Assembly (NCBI RefSeq): GCF_029624655.1
Contig: NZ_JARRSA010000018.1
Location: forward strand, 1 to 64,000
Origin: Roseicyclus salinarum
GTDB taxonomy: Bacteria > Pseudomonadota > Alphaproteobacteria > Rhodobacterales > Rhodobacteraceae
Direction of reading: 5' to 3'
DNA: 64,000 nucleotides
Shown: one piece after another, positions 55,030 to 63,643 of the stretch
How positions within the stretch are numbered: the first letter of the stretch is position 1
Layout: each line of letters begins with the position of its first letter
Translations under genes and position numbers: made by a program
The notes under the pieces: model-generated
Told to the model about the DNA's origin: nothing
Seen by the model: the letters and a program-made list of their open reading frames with translations, nothing else
Database searches by the model: none

Positions 55030-55827
55030 TCAGACATCGTAGGAAATGACCATGCCGTCATGGGCCGGCACGACGTGCTCGGGCGTCTCTTCCAGCACGG
55101 TGCGGTAGTCGAGGTCGATATGCATGTTCGTCAGCACCGCGCGCCGCGGTGTCGCGCGGGCGATCCAGGCGAGCGACTGTTCGAGATGCGCGTGGGAGGG
55201 ATGCGGCGCGCGGCGCAGCGCGTCGAGCACCCAGCAGTCCAGCCCCTCGAGCGCCGCCCACGCGGCCGCCGGGATGTCGGAGACGTCCGGCAGGTAGGCG
55301 AGGTCGCCGATGCGGAAGCCGAGCGCGTGGATGTTGCCGTGCTCCACCTCGAAGGGCCGAAGCGTGATCGGCCCGCCATCGCCCTCGATCGTGACGTCGT
55401 CCTCGATCGTGTTGAGGGTGAGGATGGGGGGATACGCGCTGCCCTTCGGTTGCACGAAGGCGTAGCCGAACCGGTTCAGAAGGTCGTTCTGTGTCGCGCC
55501 ATCGGCCCACACGGGCAGGCGGCGGCGCATGTTGAAGACGATCATCCGAAGATCGTCGAGCCCGTGGACGTGATCGGCGTGCGAGTGGGTGTAGACGACT
55601 GCGTCGAGGCGTCCGATGCCCGCGTCGAGCAGCTGCTGGCGGAGGTCGGGCGAGGTGTCGATCAGGACCGAGGTCGTGCCGTCCTCGCCGATGCGCTGGA
55701 TCAGCATCGAGCAGCGGCGGCGCGTGTTGCGGGGCTCGTACGGGTCGCAGTCGCCCCAATGGCCGCCAAGCCTCGGCACTCCGCCCGACGAGCCGCAGCC
55801 AAGGATGGTGAAGCGCAGCTCGGCCAT
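55030..55827 (-). CDS. MBL-fold metallo-hydrolase, PhnP-like
   Basis: A 265-residue phosphodiesterase-like protein: LGCGSSGGVPRLGG at the start, metal motif YTHSHADHVHGLDDLR, further DVSDIP and LTNMHIDLDY metal-site segments. PhnP-type enzymes cleave cyclic phosphodiesters. It lies two bases from the tatD gene in the tmk-holB-tatD cluster, a conserved alphaproteobacterial arrangement. Confidence 0.92.
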   Translation of the reverse strand: MAELRFTILGCGSSGGVPRLGGHWGDCDPYEPRNTRRRCSMLIQRIGEDGTTSVLIDTSPDLRQQLLDAGIGRLDAVVYTHSHADHVHGLDDLRMIVFNMRRRLPVWADGATQNDLLNRFGYAFVQPKGSAYPPILTLNTIEDDVTIEGDGGPITLRPFEVEHGNIHALGFRIGDLAYLPDVSDIPAAAWAALEGLDCWVLDALRRAPHPSHAHLEQSLAWIARATPRRAVLTNMHIDLDYRTVLEETPEHVVPAHDGMVISYDV

Positions 55828-55829
55828 CC

Positions 55830-56639
55830 TCAGGCGGCCTTCGCCCAGGTGGCGGCCTTGTGGAAGAGGCGATCGAAATTGGCGCTGGTCGCCTGCGCGA
55901 ACGCCTCTTCGGACAGGCCGAAGACCTCGGCGCCGACACGGGCCGTGTGGGCGGTATAGGCGGGTTCGTTGCGCTTGCCGCGATGGGGCGGGGGGGCGAG
56001 GTAGGGGCTGTCGGTCTCGACCAGCACGCGCTCGAGGGGGGCGGCGGCGAAAATGTCGCGAAGCGCCTGCGACCTCGGGAAGGCCGCGATCCCCGACATC
56101 GAAAGGTAGAACCCCAGCTCGAGCGCCGCCCGCGCCAGATCCGCGCCGGACGAGAAGCAGTGCATGACGCAGCTGAACGCGCCCGCGCGATGCTCGTCGG
56201 TCAGGATGCGGGCCATGTCCTCGTCGGCGTCACGCGCGTGGATGATCAGCGGCAGGCCGGTGCGCCGTGCGGCCTCGATGTGGATGCGAAGGCTTTCCTG
56301 CTGCACGTCGCGGCTTTCGGCGGTGTAGTGATAGTCGAGGCCGCTTTCCCCGATGCCGACGAACTTGGGATGCCGCGCCAGCGCCTCCAGCTCGTCCGGC
56401 GTCGTCATCGGCTCCTCGGCGGCGCTCATCGGGTGGGTGCCGGCGGCCCAGAACACCTCGTCATGGGCGTCCGCGATGGCGCGGACCTGCGGGGCGTTGC
56501 CCAGCCGCGTGCAGATCGTCACCATCCGCGTCACGCCAGCGTCCACGGCGCGGCGCACCACGTCCGCCCGTTCCTCGGCGAAGTCGGGGAAGTCGAGGTG
56601 GCAATGGCTGTCGACGAGGGCGGGGGGCATGTCGGGCAT
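55830..56639 (-). CDS. TatD-family metal-dependent hydrolase
   Basis: A 269-residue TatD-type nuclease. VDSHCHLDFPDF (metal His pair), GIGESGLDYHY, HARDAD, CVMHCFSSG and VETDSPYLAPPPHRGKRNEP are all present, giving the TIM-barrel metal site. Family members are 3'-5' DNases or D-amino-acyl deacylases. Coupled on each side by short gaps. Confidence 0.95.
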   Translation of the reverse strand: MPDMPPALVDSHCHLDFPDFAEERADVVRRAVDAGVTRMVTICTRLGNAPQVRAIADAHDEVFWAAGTHPMSAAEEPMTTPDELEALARHPKFVGIGESGLDYHYTAESRDVQQESLRIHIEAARRTGLPLIIHARDADEDMARILTDEHRAGAFSCVMHCFSSGADLARAALELGFYLSMSGIAAFPRSQALRDIFAAAPLERVLVETDSPYLAPPPHRGKRNEPAYTAHTARVGAEVFGLSEEAFAQATSANFDRLFHKAATWAKAA

Positions 56640-56660
56640 TGTGTCCGGATCCGGAAGGGC

Positions 56661-57806
56661 TCAGGCGGCGGGCACGGCCAGCCGCGCGGCGGTCCGGTCG
56701 AGATCGAGGAACATATCGAAGATGAGCGCGGCAGGGTCAAGGTTGACCGCCTTGCCGCGGCGCGCGCGCGCGGTGAGAGAGGCGGCGAGCTCGGCCCAGG
56801 CGCGCGCCGCGACGGCGTCCGGGGCGAGGCGGGTCAGCATCGCCTCCTCTCCCGGCACGATGGGCGTGGTCGGATGTCCCGTGGCGCCCGCCCGCGCGAT
56901 CCGCGACAGCGCCGTGTCGAGAAGCGTCAGCGTAAGGTCGAAACGCGCCTCGGCGCCCCGCGCCCCGGCCGCGTCGGCGAGTTTCAGGGCGGCGGGGCGG
57001 TCCATGTCGGGCAGCCCCGCCATCAGCCTCACGAGATCGGCGTAAAGCCCGACGCCGTCCTGTTCGATCAGCGTCACGGCCGCTCCCGCGGATCCGCCCG
57101 ACAGCGCCGTGACCGCGTCCGCGCTGGCACCCTCGGGCAGGGGCAGGCCTGCGCCCTCCAGCGCGGCGGCGAGGTCCGCGGCCCCCAGCGGGTCGAATCG
57201 CAGCGTGCGGCAGCGTGAGCGGATCGTCGGCAGAAGGCCCGACGGCTGGTGCGACACGAGGAAGAGGACGGTGTTCCTCGGCGGTTCCTCGAGTTCCTTC
57301 AGAAGCGCGTTGGCGGCGCTGGGGTTCATCTCGTCGGCTGCATCGACGATGACAACACGCCGCTCTCCTCCCGCGCTCATCGCGAAGAAGCCCTTGAGGC
57401 CCCGGACCTCGTCCACGGTCAGCTGCGTCTTCAGCCGCTTTTTGTCGCTGTCCCACGCACGCCGCAGCAGCATCAGGTTGGGCTCGGACAGGGCCCTGAG
57501 GCGCCGGGCGGCGGGATGCGCGGGGTCGATGTCGAGCGTCGCGGGCGGCGGTGCTGCGAACAGGGCGTCTGCGCCGCCCCCGGCCTCGGGCGGCGTCGCG
57601 ATCAGGTATCGCGCGGCGCGCCAGGCAAACGTCGCCTTGCCCACGCCCCTCGGCCCCGTCAGGAGCCAGCCATGCGGCAGGCGGCCGGAGTTCAGCGCGG
57701 CGAGGAACGCGGCCTCGGCAGCGTCCTGGCCGAACAGGCGCACAGTCTCGCGCGGATGCGGAGCGCCCGAGATACGGTCGGCTTCGGGAAGGGCGTCGTC
57801 ATTCAT
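56661..57806 (-). CDS. holB: DNA polymerase III subunit delta prime
   Basis: A 381-residue clamp-loader subunit. N-terminal AAA+ region has LTGPRGVGKATFAW (Walker A) and IVDAADEMNPSAANALLKELEEPP with FLVSHQPSGLLPTIRSRC (sensor 1). This fits HolB, the delta' subunit, and the order tmk-holB is conserved. I choose ATG 57806, giving MNDDALPEADRISGAP; the frame is open further upstream. Confidence 0.93.
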   Translation of the reverse strand: MNDDALPEADRISGAPHPRETVRLFGQDAAEAAFLAALNSGRLPHGWLLTGPRGVGKATFAWRAARYLIATPPEAGGGADALFAAPPPATLDIDPAHPAARRLRALSEPNLMLLRRAWDSDKKRLKTQLTVDEVRGLKGFFAMSAGGERRVVIVDAADEMNPSAANALLKELEEPPRNTVLFLVSHQPSGLLPTIRSRCRTLRFDPLGAADLAAALEGAGLPLPEGASADAVTALSGGSAGAAVTLIEQDGVGLYADLVRLMAGLPDMDRPAALKLADAAGARGAEARFDLTLTLLDTALSRIARAGATGHPTTPIVPGEEAMLTRLAPDAVAARAWAELAASLTARARRGKAVNLDPAALIFDMFLDLDRTAARLAVPAA

Positions 57807-57867
57807 CGCACGCGATGTAGCACGGGCCGTGGCGGCCGGCGAGGGGCCAGCGCCCGCGATCGCGGCC

Positions 57868-58494
57868 TCAGAGCCGCGCGTCGACCGCGCGCGCGATCTG
57901 CGCGGCCACCGCGTCGGGGTCGTCGGAGGCGTCAATGACGACGCAGCGCCCGGGCGCCTCCCGCGCGAGTGCGAGGAAGCCCGCGCGCAGCTTCTGCTGG
58001 AAGGGAAGGCCGAATTCCTCGAAGCGGTCCTCGCCCGAGCGTCGCGCCAGTCCCCGCTCCAGCGCCACGGCGGGGTCCATGTCTAGGATCAGCGTCAGGT
58101 CGGGCTCCACGCCGATGGCGGCGGCGTGGATCGCATCGACGAGCCCGCGCAGGTCGCCGCGCGTGGCGCCCTGGTAGACGCGGGTCGAGTCGGCGAAACG
58201 ATCCGTCACGACGTCGCGGCCCGCCTCCAGCGCCGGGCGGATCGTCCGCTCCAGGTGGTCGCGTCGCGCGGCGGTGAACAGCAGGATCTCCGTCTCGGGC
58301 GACCAGCGCGCCGGATCGCCCTCGACCAGAAGGCGGCGGATGTCCTCGGCGCCCGGCGCGCCGCCGGGCTCCCGCGTCAGGACCGCGTCACGGCCCTGCG
58401 CGCGCATGTGCTCGGCCAGACGGCGGGATTGCGTGGACTTGCCGGATCCGTCGATGCCCTCGAGGCTGATGAACAGCCCGCGCGTGGGGGTCAT
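57868..58494 (-). CDS. tmk: Thymidylate kinase
   Basis: A 208-residue dTMP kinase of the P-loop NMP-kinase family: FISLEGIDGSGKSTQSRRL (Walker A), LTREPGGAPGAEDIR (the DRE-type substrate site as TREPGG), and TDRFADSTRVYQG. Its start overlaps the stop of the D-Ala-D-Ala carboxypeptidase gene by four bases (ATGA type), indicating coupling. Confidence 0.97.
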   Translation of the reverse strand: MTPTRGLFISLEGIDGSGKSTQSRRLAEHMRAQGRDAVLTREPGGAPGAEDIRRLLVEGDPARWSPETEILLFTAARRDHLERTIRPALEAGRDVVTDRFADSTRVYQGATRGDLRGLVDAIHAAAIGVEPDLTLILDMDPAVALERGLARRSGEDRFEEFGLPFQQKLRAGFLALAREAPGRCVVIDASDDPDAVAAQIARAVDARL

Positions 58495-59708
58495 CCGTCG
58501 GCCGCCTGCACCGCCTCGGGGACCTCCGCGTCGTCGCCAAGCGCCTCTTCGAGAAGCATTCCCGTCGCCGTGCGAAGCCGCACCATGAGCCCGCCGCGCG
58601 CCACGCTTTCGGTCGCCACGAGCGGCACCGTGCGCGACTGGTCCCGGACGCCCTGGTGGATCGTCATCTCGCCCACCACGTCGCCGGCGGCGATGGGGGC
58701 GGGAAGGGGGCTTTCGTAGGTGATCTCTGCCGTGATCTCGGGATCGAGAAGCGCGGGCACCAGCATCTCGACGCTTTCGGCCGGCGCGAGGCCCACGGTC
58801 GCCGTCTCGCCGAGGAAGACCGGCGCGCGGGCGACCTCGGTGCCGGCCTCGACGATCCCGTCCATCACGAACTGGCGGAACGCCCAGTTGATGATGCGCT
58901 CGCTCTCGCGGGCCCGCGCCTCGGCGCTGTCGAGGCCCGAGATCACGAAGGTCACGCGCCGGTCGCCCTGCACGGCCGAGCCGACAAGGCCGTATCCGGC
59001 CTCCTGGGTATGGCCCGTCTTCAGGCCGTCCGCGCCGATGCCCATGCCGAGGATCGGGTTGCGATTGAAGCGGTTGGCGGGCGCGCGGTTCTCGTAGTCG
59101 AACTCGGTTTCGTCGAAATACTCGTAGTATTCGGGAAACTCGGTGATGATCCGCTCGGCCAGGATGCCGAGGTCGTGCATCGACATGGCGTGGTCCGCGT
59201 CGGGCCAGCCGCTGGCGTTGCGGATCGTGGTCTCGTCCATGCCGAGCTGGCGGGCGCGCTCCGTCGCGATGCGCCCGAAGCCCGCCTCGGTGCCATCGGG
59301 GCTGAGCGCCTCGCCAAGCACGACCGCGGCGTCATTGCCCGACACGACCACGACGCCGCGGATCAACTCCTCGACCGTGGGGCGGTCCTCGGTGTTGAGG
59401 AACATGGTCGAGCCGCCGAAGCTCATGGCGTGCTGGCTGACCGGAAGGCGCGTCTGCAACGTCAGCCGGCCGTCCTGCAGCGCCTCGAACGTCATCAGCA
59501 GCGTCATCAGCTTGGACATCGAGGCCGGCGGCAGCGGCACGTCGGCGTTGTGCGACAGGAGCACCTGGCCCGTTGTGTGGTCCACGACCCAGGCGGCGCC
59601 TGCCTGCGTCTCGAAACCCTGCGCGGACGCCGGGCTGGCGAAACCGAGCGCCGCGGCGATCAGGACCGCCGCGGCGCCATGGAAGAAGTCGTATCTGCTG
59701 GCCTGCAT
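58491..59708 (-). CDS. D-alanyl-D-alanine carboxypeptidase (PBP5/6 type)
   Basis: A 405-residue exported peptidase trimming peptidoglycan stem peptides. Signal peptide to AQ30, then the serine-type SxxK at SMSK (Ser63, Lys66), the SGN motif in VVVSGNDAAV, and KTG in GLKTGHTQEAGYGL. A PBP5 C-terminal domain follows. In the family DacC/DacF-like enzymes are anchored by a C-terminal amphipathic helix; the last residues here are acidic instead. The tmk gene overlaps its stop. Confidence 0.95.
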   Translation of the reverse strand: MQASRYDFFHGAAAVLIAAALGFASPASAQGFETQAGAAWVVDHTTGQVLLSHNADVPLPPASMSKLMTLLMTFEALQDGRLTLQTRLPVSQHAMSFGGSTMFLNTEDRPTVEELIRGVVVVSGNDAAVVLGEALSPDGTEAGFGRIATERARQLGMDETTIRNASGWPDADHAMSMHDLGILAERIITEFPEYYEYFDETEFDYENRAPANRFNRNPILGMGIGADGLKTGHTQEAGYGLVGSAVQGDRRVTFVISGLDSAEARARESERIINWAFRQFVMDGIVEAGTEVARAPVFLGETATVGLAPAESVEMLVPALLDPEITAEITYESPLPAPIAAGDVVGEMTIHQGVRDQSRTVPLVATESVARGGLMVRLRTATGMLLEEALGDDAEVPEAVQAADG

Positions 59709-59726
59709 GTGGGGAAGCTCGCGCTC

Positions 59727-60899
59727 CTAGCGGGTCACGTAATAGGCATCCTCGAAGCCGAGCCCGCGTACCGTCTCGAGGACGGCCGAGCGATCCGCGG
59801 CGTTCGGGGCAGGGCCCACGACCACCCGCCAGAACCGGCGGCCATTGCTTGTCTGGTCGTAGATGGTGGGCAGAAGCCCGGCGTTGCGCAAGGCCTGCCC
59901 GGTGTTATGGGCGTTTTCCTGCATGTTGAAGATGCCGATCTGGACGAAGGGCCGGTCGAGCGCCGAGGCGCGGGGCGCAGCGGCCGTGGGCGCGGGCCGT
60001 GCCGGGGCGGCCGCGGCCACTTCGGTCGCCTCGCTCTCGGCGATTGCCGCATCGGCCACGGCGGCGATCGGGTCGAGACGCTCGGTCTCGATCGTTCCGG
60101 TGCGGATGCCTGCGCTGACCTCCTCGGCGGTCAGACCGGTCCCGGCCACGGCCTGCGTACCGGTGCGGGCGGCGGCGGGCGCGGGCGAGAAGATGCGCGC
60201 AAGAAGGCCGCGGCGGGCCCGGGGCGCCTCACTGGCGGGCTCGCCGGCGGCGTCGGTCGGCCCGGCGGACGCGGCAAGGGTCGCGTCGGGCTCGGCCAGG
60301 GGGGCGGTCGCGGGGGCGTCCGCGGCCGACACGGTGCCGGCCTGCGGCTCGGCGGTGTCGGGGACGACCGTCTCCGCACCCGGCGCGCTTGCGAGAACCA
60401 CGTCCTCGGTGGCCGAGGGGCTTTCGGGCTCCTGCGGGACTTCCTCGCGCCGGAGGGCCGTGACCTGGAGCATCGTGGGCGCGCCGGCGAGGATGTCGAG
60501 CGCCGCGGCCGCGTCCGAGGAGATCTGGACGACGGGGCCGGGGTTCTCGCGCTCGCGCCGGAACAGCGCGCCGATGACGAAGCGCCCGGTCTCGGAGTTG
60601 CGGATGATCACACGCTCGGGGTCGGCCGCGTCGGGATGCGCGACCCAGACCCCGCCGAGCGAGGGCCGGCCGTCCCAGAGGCCTTCCTCGGTCACGTCGA
60701 AGATCTCGGGCGCCTCCACGTCGCGCTCTTCAAGCGGCGTCGCCCCGATGGGCGCGGGTCCCTGGGCGTCCGCGTTTCGGGTTCCGAAGGAAAACTCGCC
60801 GGTCTCCGTACAGGCGGAGGCCGCCACGAGGATGGCCAGCGTCAACGCGATCCGGCCGCCACGGCGGACCTCGATCCGCAAGGGGGAGGTGTGGGTCAT
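59727..60899 (-). CDS. SPOR-domain lipoprotein
   Basis: A 390-residue exported lipoprotein: N-terminal signal ending in SAC (lipobox ILVAASAC), a globular part with DVTEEGLWDGRPSLGGVWVA that probably has a double-psi-like fold, a long Ala/Pro-rich linker, and a C-terminal SPOR domain (FVQIGIFNMQENAHNTGQALRNAGLLPTIYD...RVVVGP) that binds denuded peptidoglycan at division sites. It precedes the carboxypeptidase gene by 18 bases in the same direction, consistent with joint wall work. Confidence 0.88.
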   Translation of the reverse strand: MTHTSPLRIEVRRGGRIALTLAILVAASACTETGEFSFGTRNADAQGPAPIGATPLEERDVEAPEIFDVTEEGLWDGRPSLGGVWVAHPDAADPERVIIRNSETGRFVIGALFRRERENPGPVVQISSDAAAALDILAGAPTMLQVTALRREEVPQEPESPSATEDVVLASAPGAETVVPDTAEPQAGTVSAADAPATAPLAEPDATLAASAGPTDAAGEPASEAPRARRGLLARIFSPAPAAARTGTQAVAGTGLTAEEVSAGIRTGTIETERLDPIAAVADAAIAESEATEVAAAAPARPAPTAAAPRASALDRPFVQIGIFNMQENAHNTGQALRNAGLLPTIYDQTSNGRRFWRVVVGPAPNAADRSAVLETVRGLGFEDAYYVTR

Positions 60900-61109
60900 C
60901 TGCTGCTCTTTCCGCGCTCAATGGGTGCCCGGCTTGTGCCGATGCGTGTTGTGCCGCGCGCCCGGTTCGATGCCGGCCGCATCATTTTGAAGCAGACTAC
61001 CCCTTTCCACACGGTCTGAAAACCCGGCACGGCATCTTGGCGGAAAGGGGATGCCCGAGCGACACGCCTTCCAGAATCGCAAGCTGCCGCGTATGCGCTT
61101 GCGCGGCCC

Positions 61110-61199
61110 GGAGGAGTGGCAGAGTGGTCGATTGCACCGGTCTTGAAAACCGGCGTGCGTGAAAGCGCACCGTGGGTTCGAATCCCACCTCCTCCGCCA
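61110..61199 (+). tRNA. tRNA-Ser (anticodon TGA)
   Basis: Acceptor stem GGAGGAG (61110-61116) pairs with CTCCTCC (61189-61195), then G and encoded CCA (61197-61199). Anticodon loop CTTGAAA gives TGA, for UCA/UCG-type Ser codons. A long variable arm GCGTGCGTGAAAGCGCAC and T-loop GTTCGAATC are present. It is the last core-genome feature before the recombinase region. Confidence 0.97.
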
Positions 61200-61562
61200 C
61201 GGACCCCTGTCTCATTTCCCTGTACAGGAAGTGCTGGAAAACCTTGCGCAATTTCCGTGGCTTGTGCGGCGGCTTTTCCCACAGAGACGCACCTTAGTGA
61301 CCATTTCCCACGCCGACACCCGGCCCGTCTCAGTCGGCCATTTTGGTCGGTGCGGTTTGCGGCCGAATTCCCTGATAAACGCGAATTAACAGGGAATTTC
61401 GAGCAATCGGAGGCACGGAGGCCCGTTTCAAGGAAAAATCGTGTATATATGTCAGGGGCTTGCGTACGATTTCCCTACTCGGCGGAACAGGGAATTCCAC
61501 TCGCCGAACAGGGAACTTGTTGGCGAGAGCAGGGACGACGCGGTCAGGATCAGGGAACGGGG
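61200..61562. other. Junction between tRNA-Ser and the recombinase: motif-rich, gene-free
   Basis: 363 bases with no supported gene, containing repeated CAGGGAA or its complement TTCCCTG in both orientations (for example 61216, 61368, 61390, 61488, 61509, 61551), an inverted repeat and a phased array. It probably contains the element's attachment site or recombinase-binding region. Confidence 0.6.
61366..61398. repeat. 13-bp imperfect inverted repeat built on AATTCCCTG / CAGGGAATT
   Basis: AATTCCCTGATAA (61366-61378) and TTAACAGGGAATT (61386-61398) match at 12 of 13 positions with a 7-base centre. The 9-bp outer arms are perfect. It shares its CAGGGAA core with the phased direct repeats downstream, so it may bind the same protein. 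Confidence 0.75.
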
Positions 61563-61565
61563 TCA
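61482..61565. repeat. Four 21-bp-phased direct repeats of CAGGGA(A/C)
   Basis: CAGGGAA begins at 61488, 61509 and 61551, and CAGGGAC at 61530: exactly 21 bases apart each time, two DNA helical turns. Bases between the cores differ, so only the heptamer is conserved. The array ends at the recombinase stop codon (61563). Such phasing fits side-by-side binding of a protein on one DNA face. Confidence 0.8.
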
Positions 61566-63239
61566 GCCGTCGATCCGAAGCATCCGTTCCTGGGCATCCC
61601 AGTCGAGCGGCAGCTTCTTCCGGATCAGTCTCTCGAGCGTGAGCCTGGCGGGTTGCGTTCCATCGACAATGGCCTGTTGGAGACCTGGCGAGAGGCAGGC
61701 GAGTGGAATGATGCGGGCGGCGTATCGTTCGGTGACGCCTGCGTCGGAAGCGATCTTCTTGAGGGGAGTTCCGCTTCGCATGGTGGCTGCCCAGAGGTAA
61801 GCCGTGCGCAGGGCGCGCAGAAGCGTTGGGTCCGGTTGGGGGACGCGATCTCCCGCGATGATCTTCGTCTCGATGCCGCGGCGCCGACAGGTGAACGGGG
61901 CACTGATGGAAAGCAGCGAGGGATCGAGTGCGGCGGGTGTCAGGTCGAGCGCGGATGCAAGCGCCGTCCCGTCGAGGCGGACCTGGATCTGTCCGCGCGC
62001 GATCAGGATGCTCTCGACCAGTGGGATCGCGCGCTGGATGCCGCCCGACCTGATCCCGTCCGCGAGTACCTGCGTCCTTTCCGAGATCGCCCTGCTCGCT
62101 GAAGCCTCGGCAGACTGCGCCACGGAATGACGGATGGCGTGTTCGCGCAGATGGGAGGCGACGATCCTGCAAACCGCCTCTTCCAGCGCCGGCGCCGGAA
62201 GCCGCCAAGCATCCGGGTCTCGCCCTCCTGAAATAAGCCGGTTGGAAACATAGTAGCGCAAGCGGCGCCCATGACGCTGGGTATGCGAGGGCGTGAGCAG
62301 GTCACCTGTCTCGTCTTTCACCTTGCCCAGGAGCGGCGCTGCATTCGCGATCGTAATCTGCGAGGACGCCTTGCTCCCCCGCCGCCTCGCGCTGGCATCC
62401 TGCAGTTTCGCCTGCACCCGATCCCAGACATCCTGATCCACGATGGCATCGTGCAGTCCCGGCCAAGTCTTGTCCTTGTGACGGATCAAGCCGCGGTAGA
62501 CCGGGTTGGTCAGCAGCTTGTGGATCTGGCCGCGGCTGAAGGGCAGGCCGCCCTGCGTGCGACCCGATGAGAAGACATGTCGCTTGGAGCGCAAACCAAG
62601 CTGCTCTGCCGCGCGAGCGGTTGCGTTGAGACAGCCATGGGTCTCGTAGAGCGCGAAGACCTGCCGGACGATCTCGGCTTCTTCGGCATTGACCGCGAGT
62701 TCGCGCCGGGTGGGATCGGGATGCGGATCATAGCCCAGCGGCGGCACGCCGCCCATCCAGAGCCCCTTCTTCTTCGACGCGGCGATCTTGTCCCGGATCC
62801 GCTCCGCCGTGACCTCGCGCTCGAACTGCGCGAAGGACAGGAGCACGTTGAGGGTCAGTCGCCCCATCGAGGACGAGGTGTTGAAGGCCTGCGTGACGGA
62901 GACGAAGGAACAGTTCGCGGCCTCGAGCCGCTCCACCAGCTTCGCGAAGTCGGAAAGCGAGCGGGTCAGGCGATCGATCTTGTAGACCACGACCATGTCG
63001 ATGCGGCCGGCGTCGATGTCTGCCATAAGCCGTTGCAGACCGGGACGATCAAGCGTGCCTCCGGAGATACCACCGTCGTCGTAGCGGGCCGGAAGCATCT
63101 TCCAGCCCTCGTGGCGCTGGCTCGCGATATACGCAGCACAGGCCTCGTGTTGGGCATCCAGCGAGTTGAAGTCCTGGTCTAGGCCCTCGTCCGAGGATTT
63201 GCGGGTGTAGACAGCGCATCGGATCATGGGCCTGCTCAT
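61563..63239 (-). CDS. Large serine recombinase / resolvase-family integrase
   Basis: A 558-residue site-specific recombinase. N-terminal resolvase domain: IRCAVYTRKSSDEG (catalytic Ser15), then VVYKIDRLTRSLSDF and FAQFEREVTAERIRDKIAASK. A recombinase domain and a variant zinc-ribbon region without the usual Cys set (HTQRHGRRLRYYVSN) follow, then an HTH-like C-terminal part with TPLKKIASDAGVTERY. Start ATG 63239, overlapping the DUF2924 stop (ATGA). It lies next to tRNA-Ser across the repeat region and is likely the integrase of the element. Confidence 0.95.
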   Translation of the reverse strand: MSRPMIRCAVYTRKSSDEGLDQDFNSLDAQHEACAAYIASQRHEGWKMLPARYDDGGISGGTLDRPGLQRLMADIDAGRIDMVVVYKIDRLTRSLSDFAKLVERLEAANCSFVSVTQAFNTSSSMGRLTLNVLLSFAQFEREVTAERIRDKIAASKKKGLWMGGVPPLGYDPHPDPTRRELAVNAEEAEIVRQVFALYETHGCLNATARAAEQLGLRSKRHVFSSGRTQGGLPFSRGQIHKLLTNPVYRGLIRHKDKTWPGLHDAIVDQDVWDRVQAKLQDASARRRGSKASSQITIANAAPLLGKVKDETGDLLTPSHTQRHGRRLRYYVSNRLISGGRDPDAWRLPAPALEEAVCRIVASHLREHAIRHSVAQSAEASASRAISERTQVLADGIRSGGIQRAIPLVESILIARGQIQVRLDGTALASALDLTPAALDPSLLSISAPFTCRRRGIETKIIAGDRVPQPDPTLLRALRTAYLWAATMRSGTPLKKIASDAGVTERYAARIIPLACLSPGLQQAIVDGTQPARLTLERLIRKKLPLDWDAQERMLRIDG

Positions 63240-63643
63240 GTTCCCCGCTTCCCGTTGAGCCCGAAGAACCGCGGCCCGGACCAATGTGCCCCGGTGATCT
63301 CGCGTGCAATTGCCGAGAGCGAGCGCCAGGTCTCGCCCTTCCACACGAAGCCGGTCGCGGTGACGTCGACAACATGGGTCACACCATTCCACTCACGGAT
63401 GAGGCGGCCGCCCGCCTTCAGTGCCGGTGTCTCGGAGACGTCCTTACGTTGAGGCTGAGCGGCAAGAGCTTTCCGGACGCTTTTCGGCAGGCCGCCGTGC
63501 TGCCGAGCCTGCAGCTCGAACGCGAGGAACTGCCGCAGGAACACGCGGCTCATGGCCCTTGGTGCGGGCGTTCCGAAGAGGTCAGACCAGGCCGCAACGA
63601 GTGCGGCCCGGTCCATGGTCTCGAGGTCCGCGGCGCGGATCAT
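63236..63643 (-). CDS. DUF2924 domain protein
   Basis: A 135-residue basic protein. AAWSDLFGTPAPRAMSRVFLRQFLAFELQAR, LIREWNGVTHVVDV and FVWKGETWRSLSAIAREITGAHWSGPRFFGL are DUF2924 hallmarks. The domain is usually found just upstream of serine recombinases in alphaproteobacterial mobile elements. Both ends overlap neighbours by four bases, so the three genes are one translational unit. Confidence 0.92.
   Translation of the reverse strand: MIRAADLETMDRAALVAAWSDLFGTPAPRAMSRVFLRQFLAFELQARQHGGLPKSVRKALAAQPQRKDVSETPALKAGGRLIREWNGVTHVVDVTATGFVWKGETWRSLSAIAREITGAHWSGPRFFGLNGKRGT

Noticed and set aside
58656-61019. Plus-strand 787-codon frame antisense to the carboxypeptidase and SPOR genes
   Set aside because: Shadow frame produced by high GC at third positions of the real genes.
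61482-61565. CRISPR-like array
   Set aside because: Only seven bases are conserved per 21-base unit, there are four units, and no cas genes are near; it fits a protein-binding array better.
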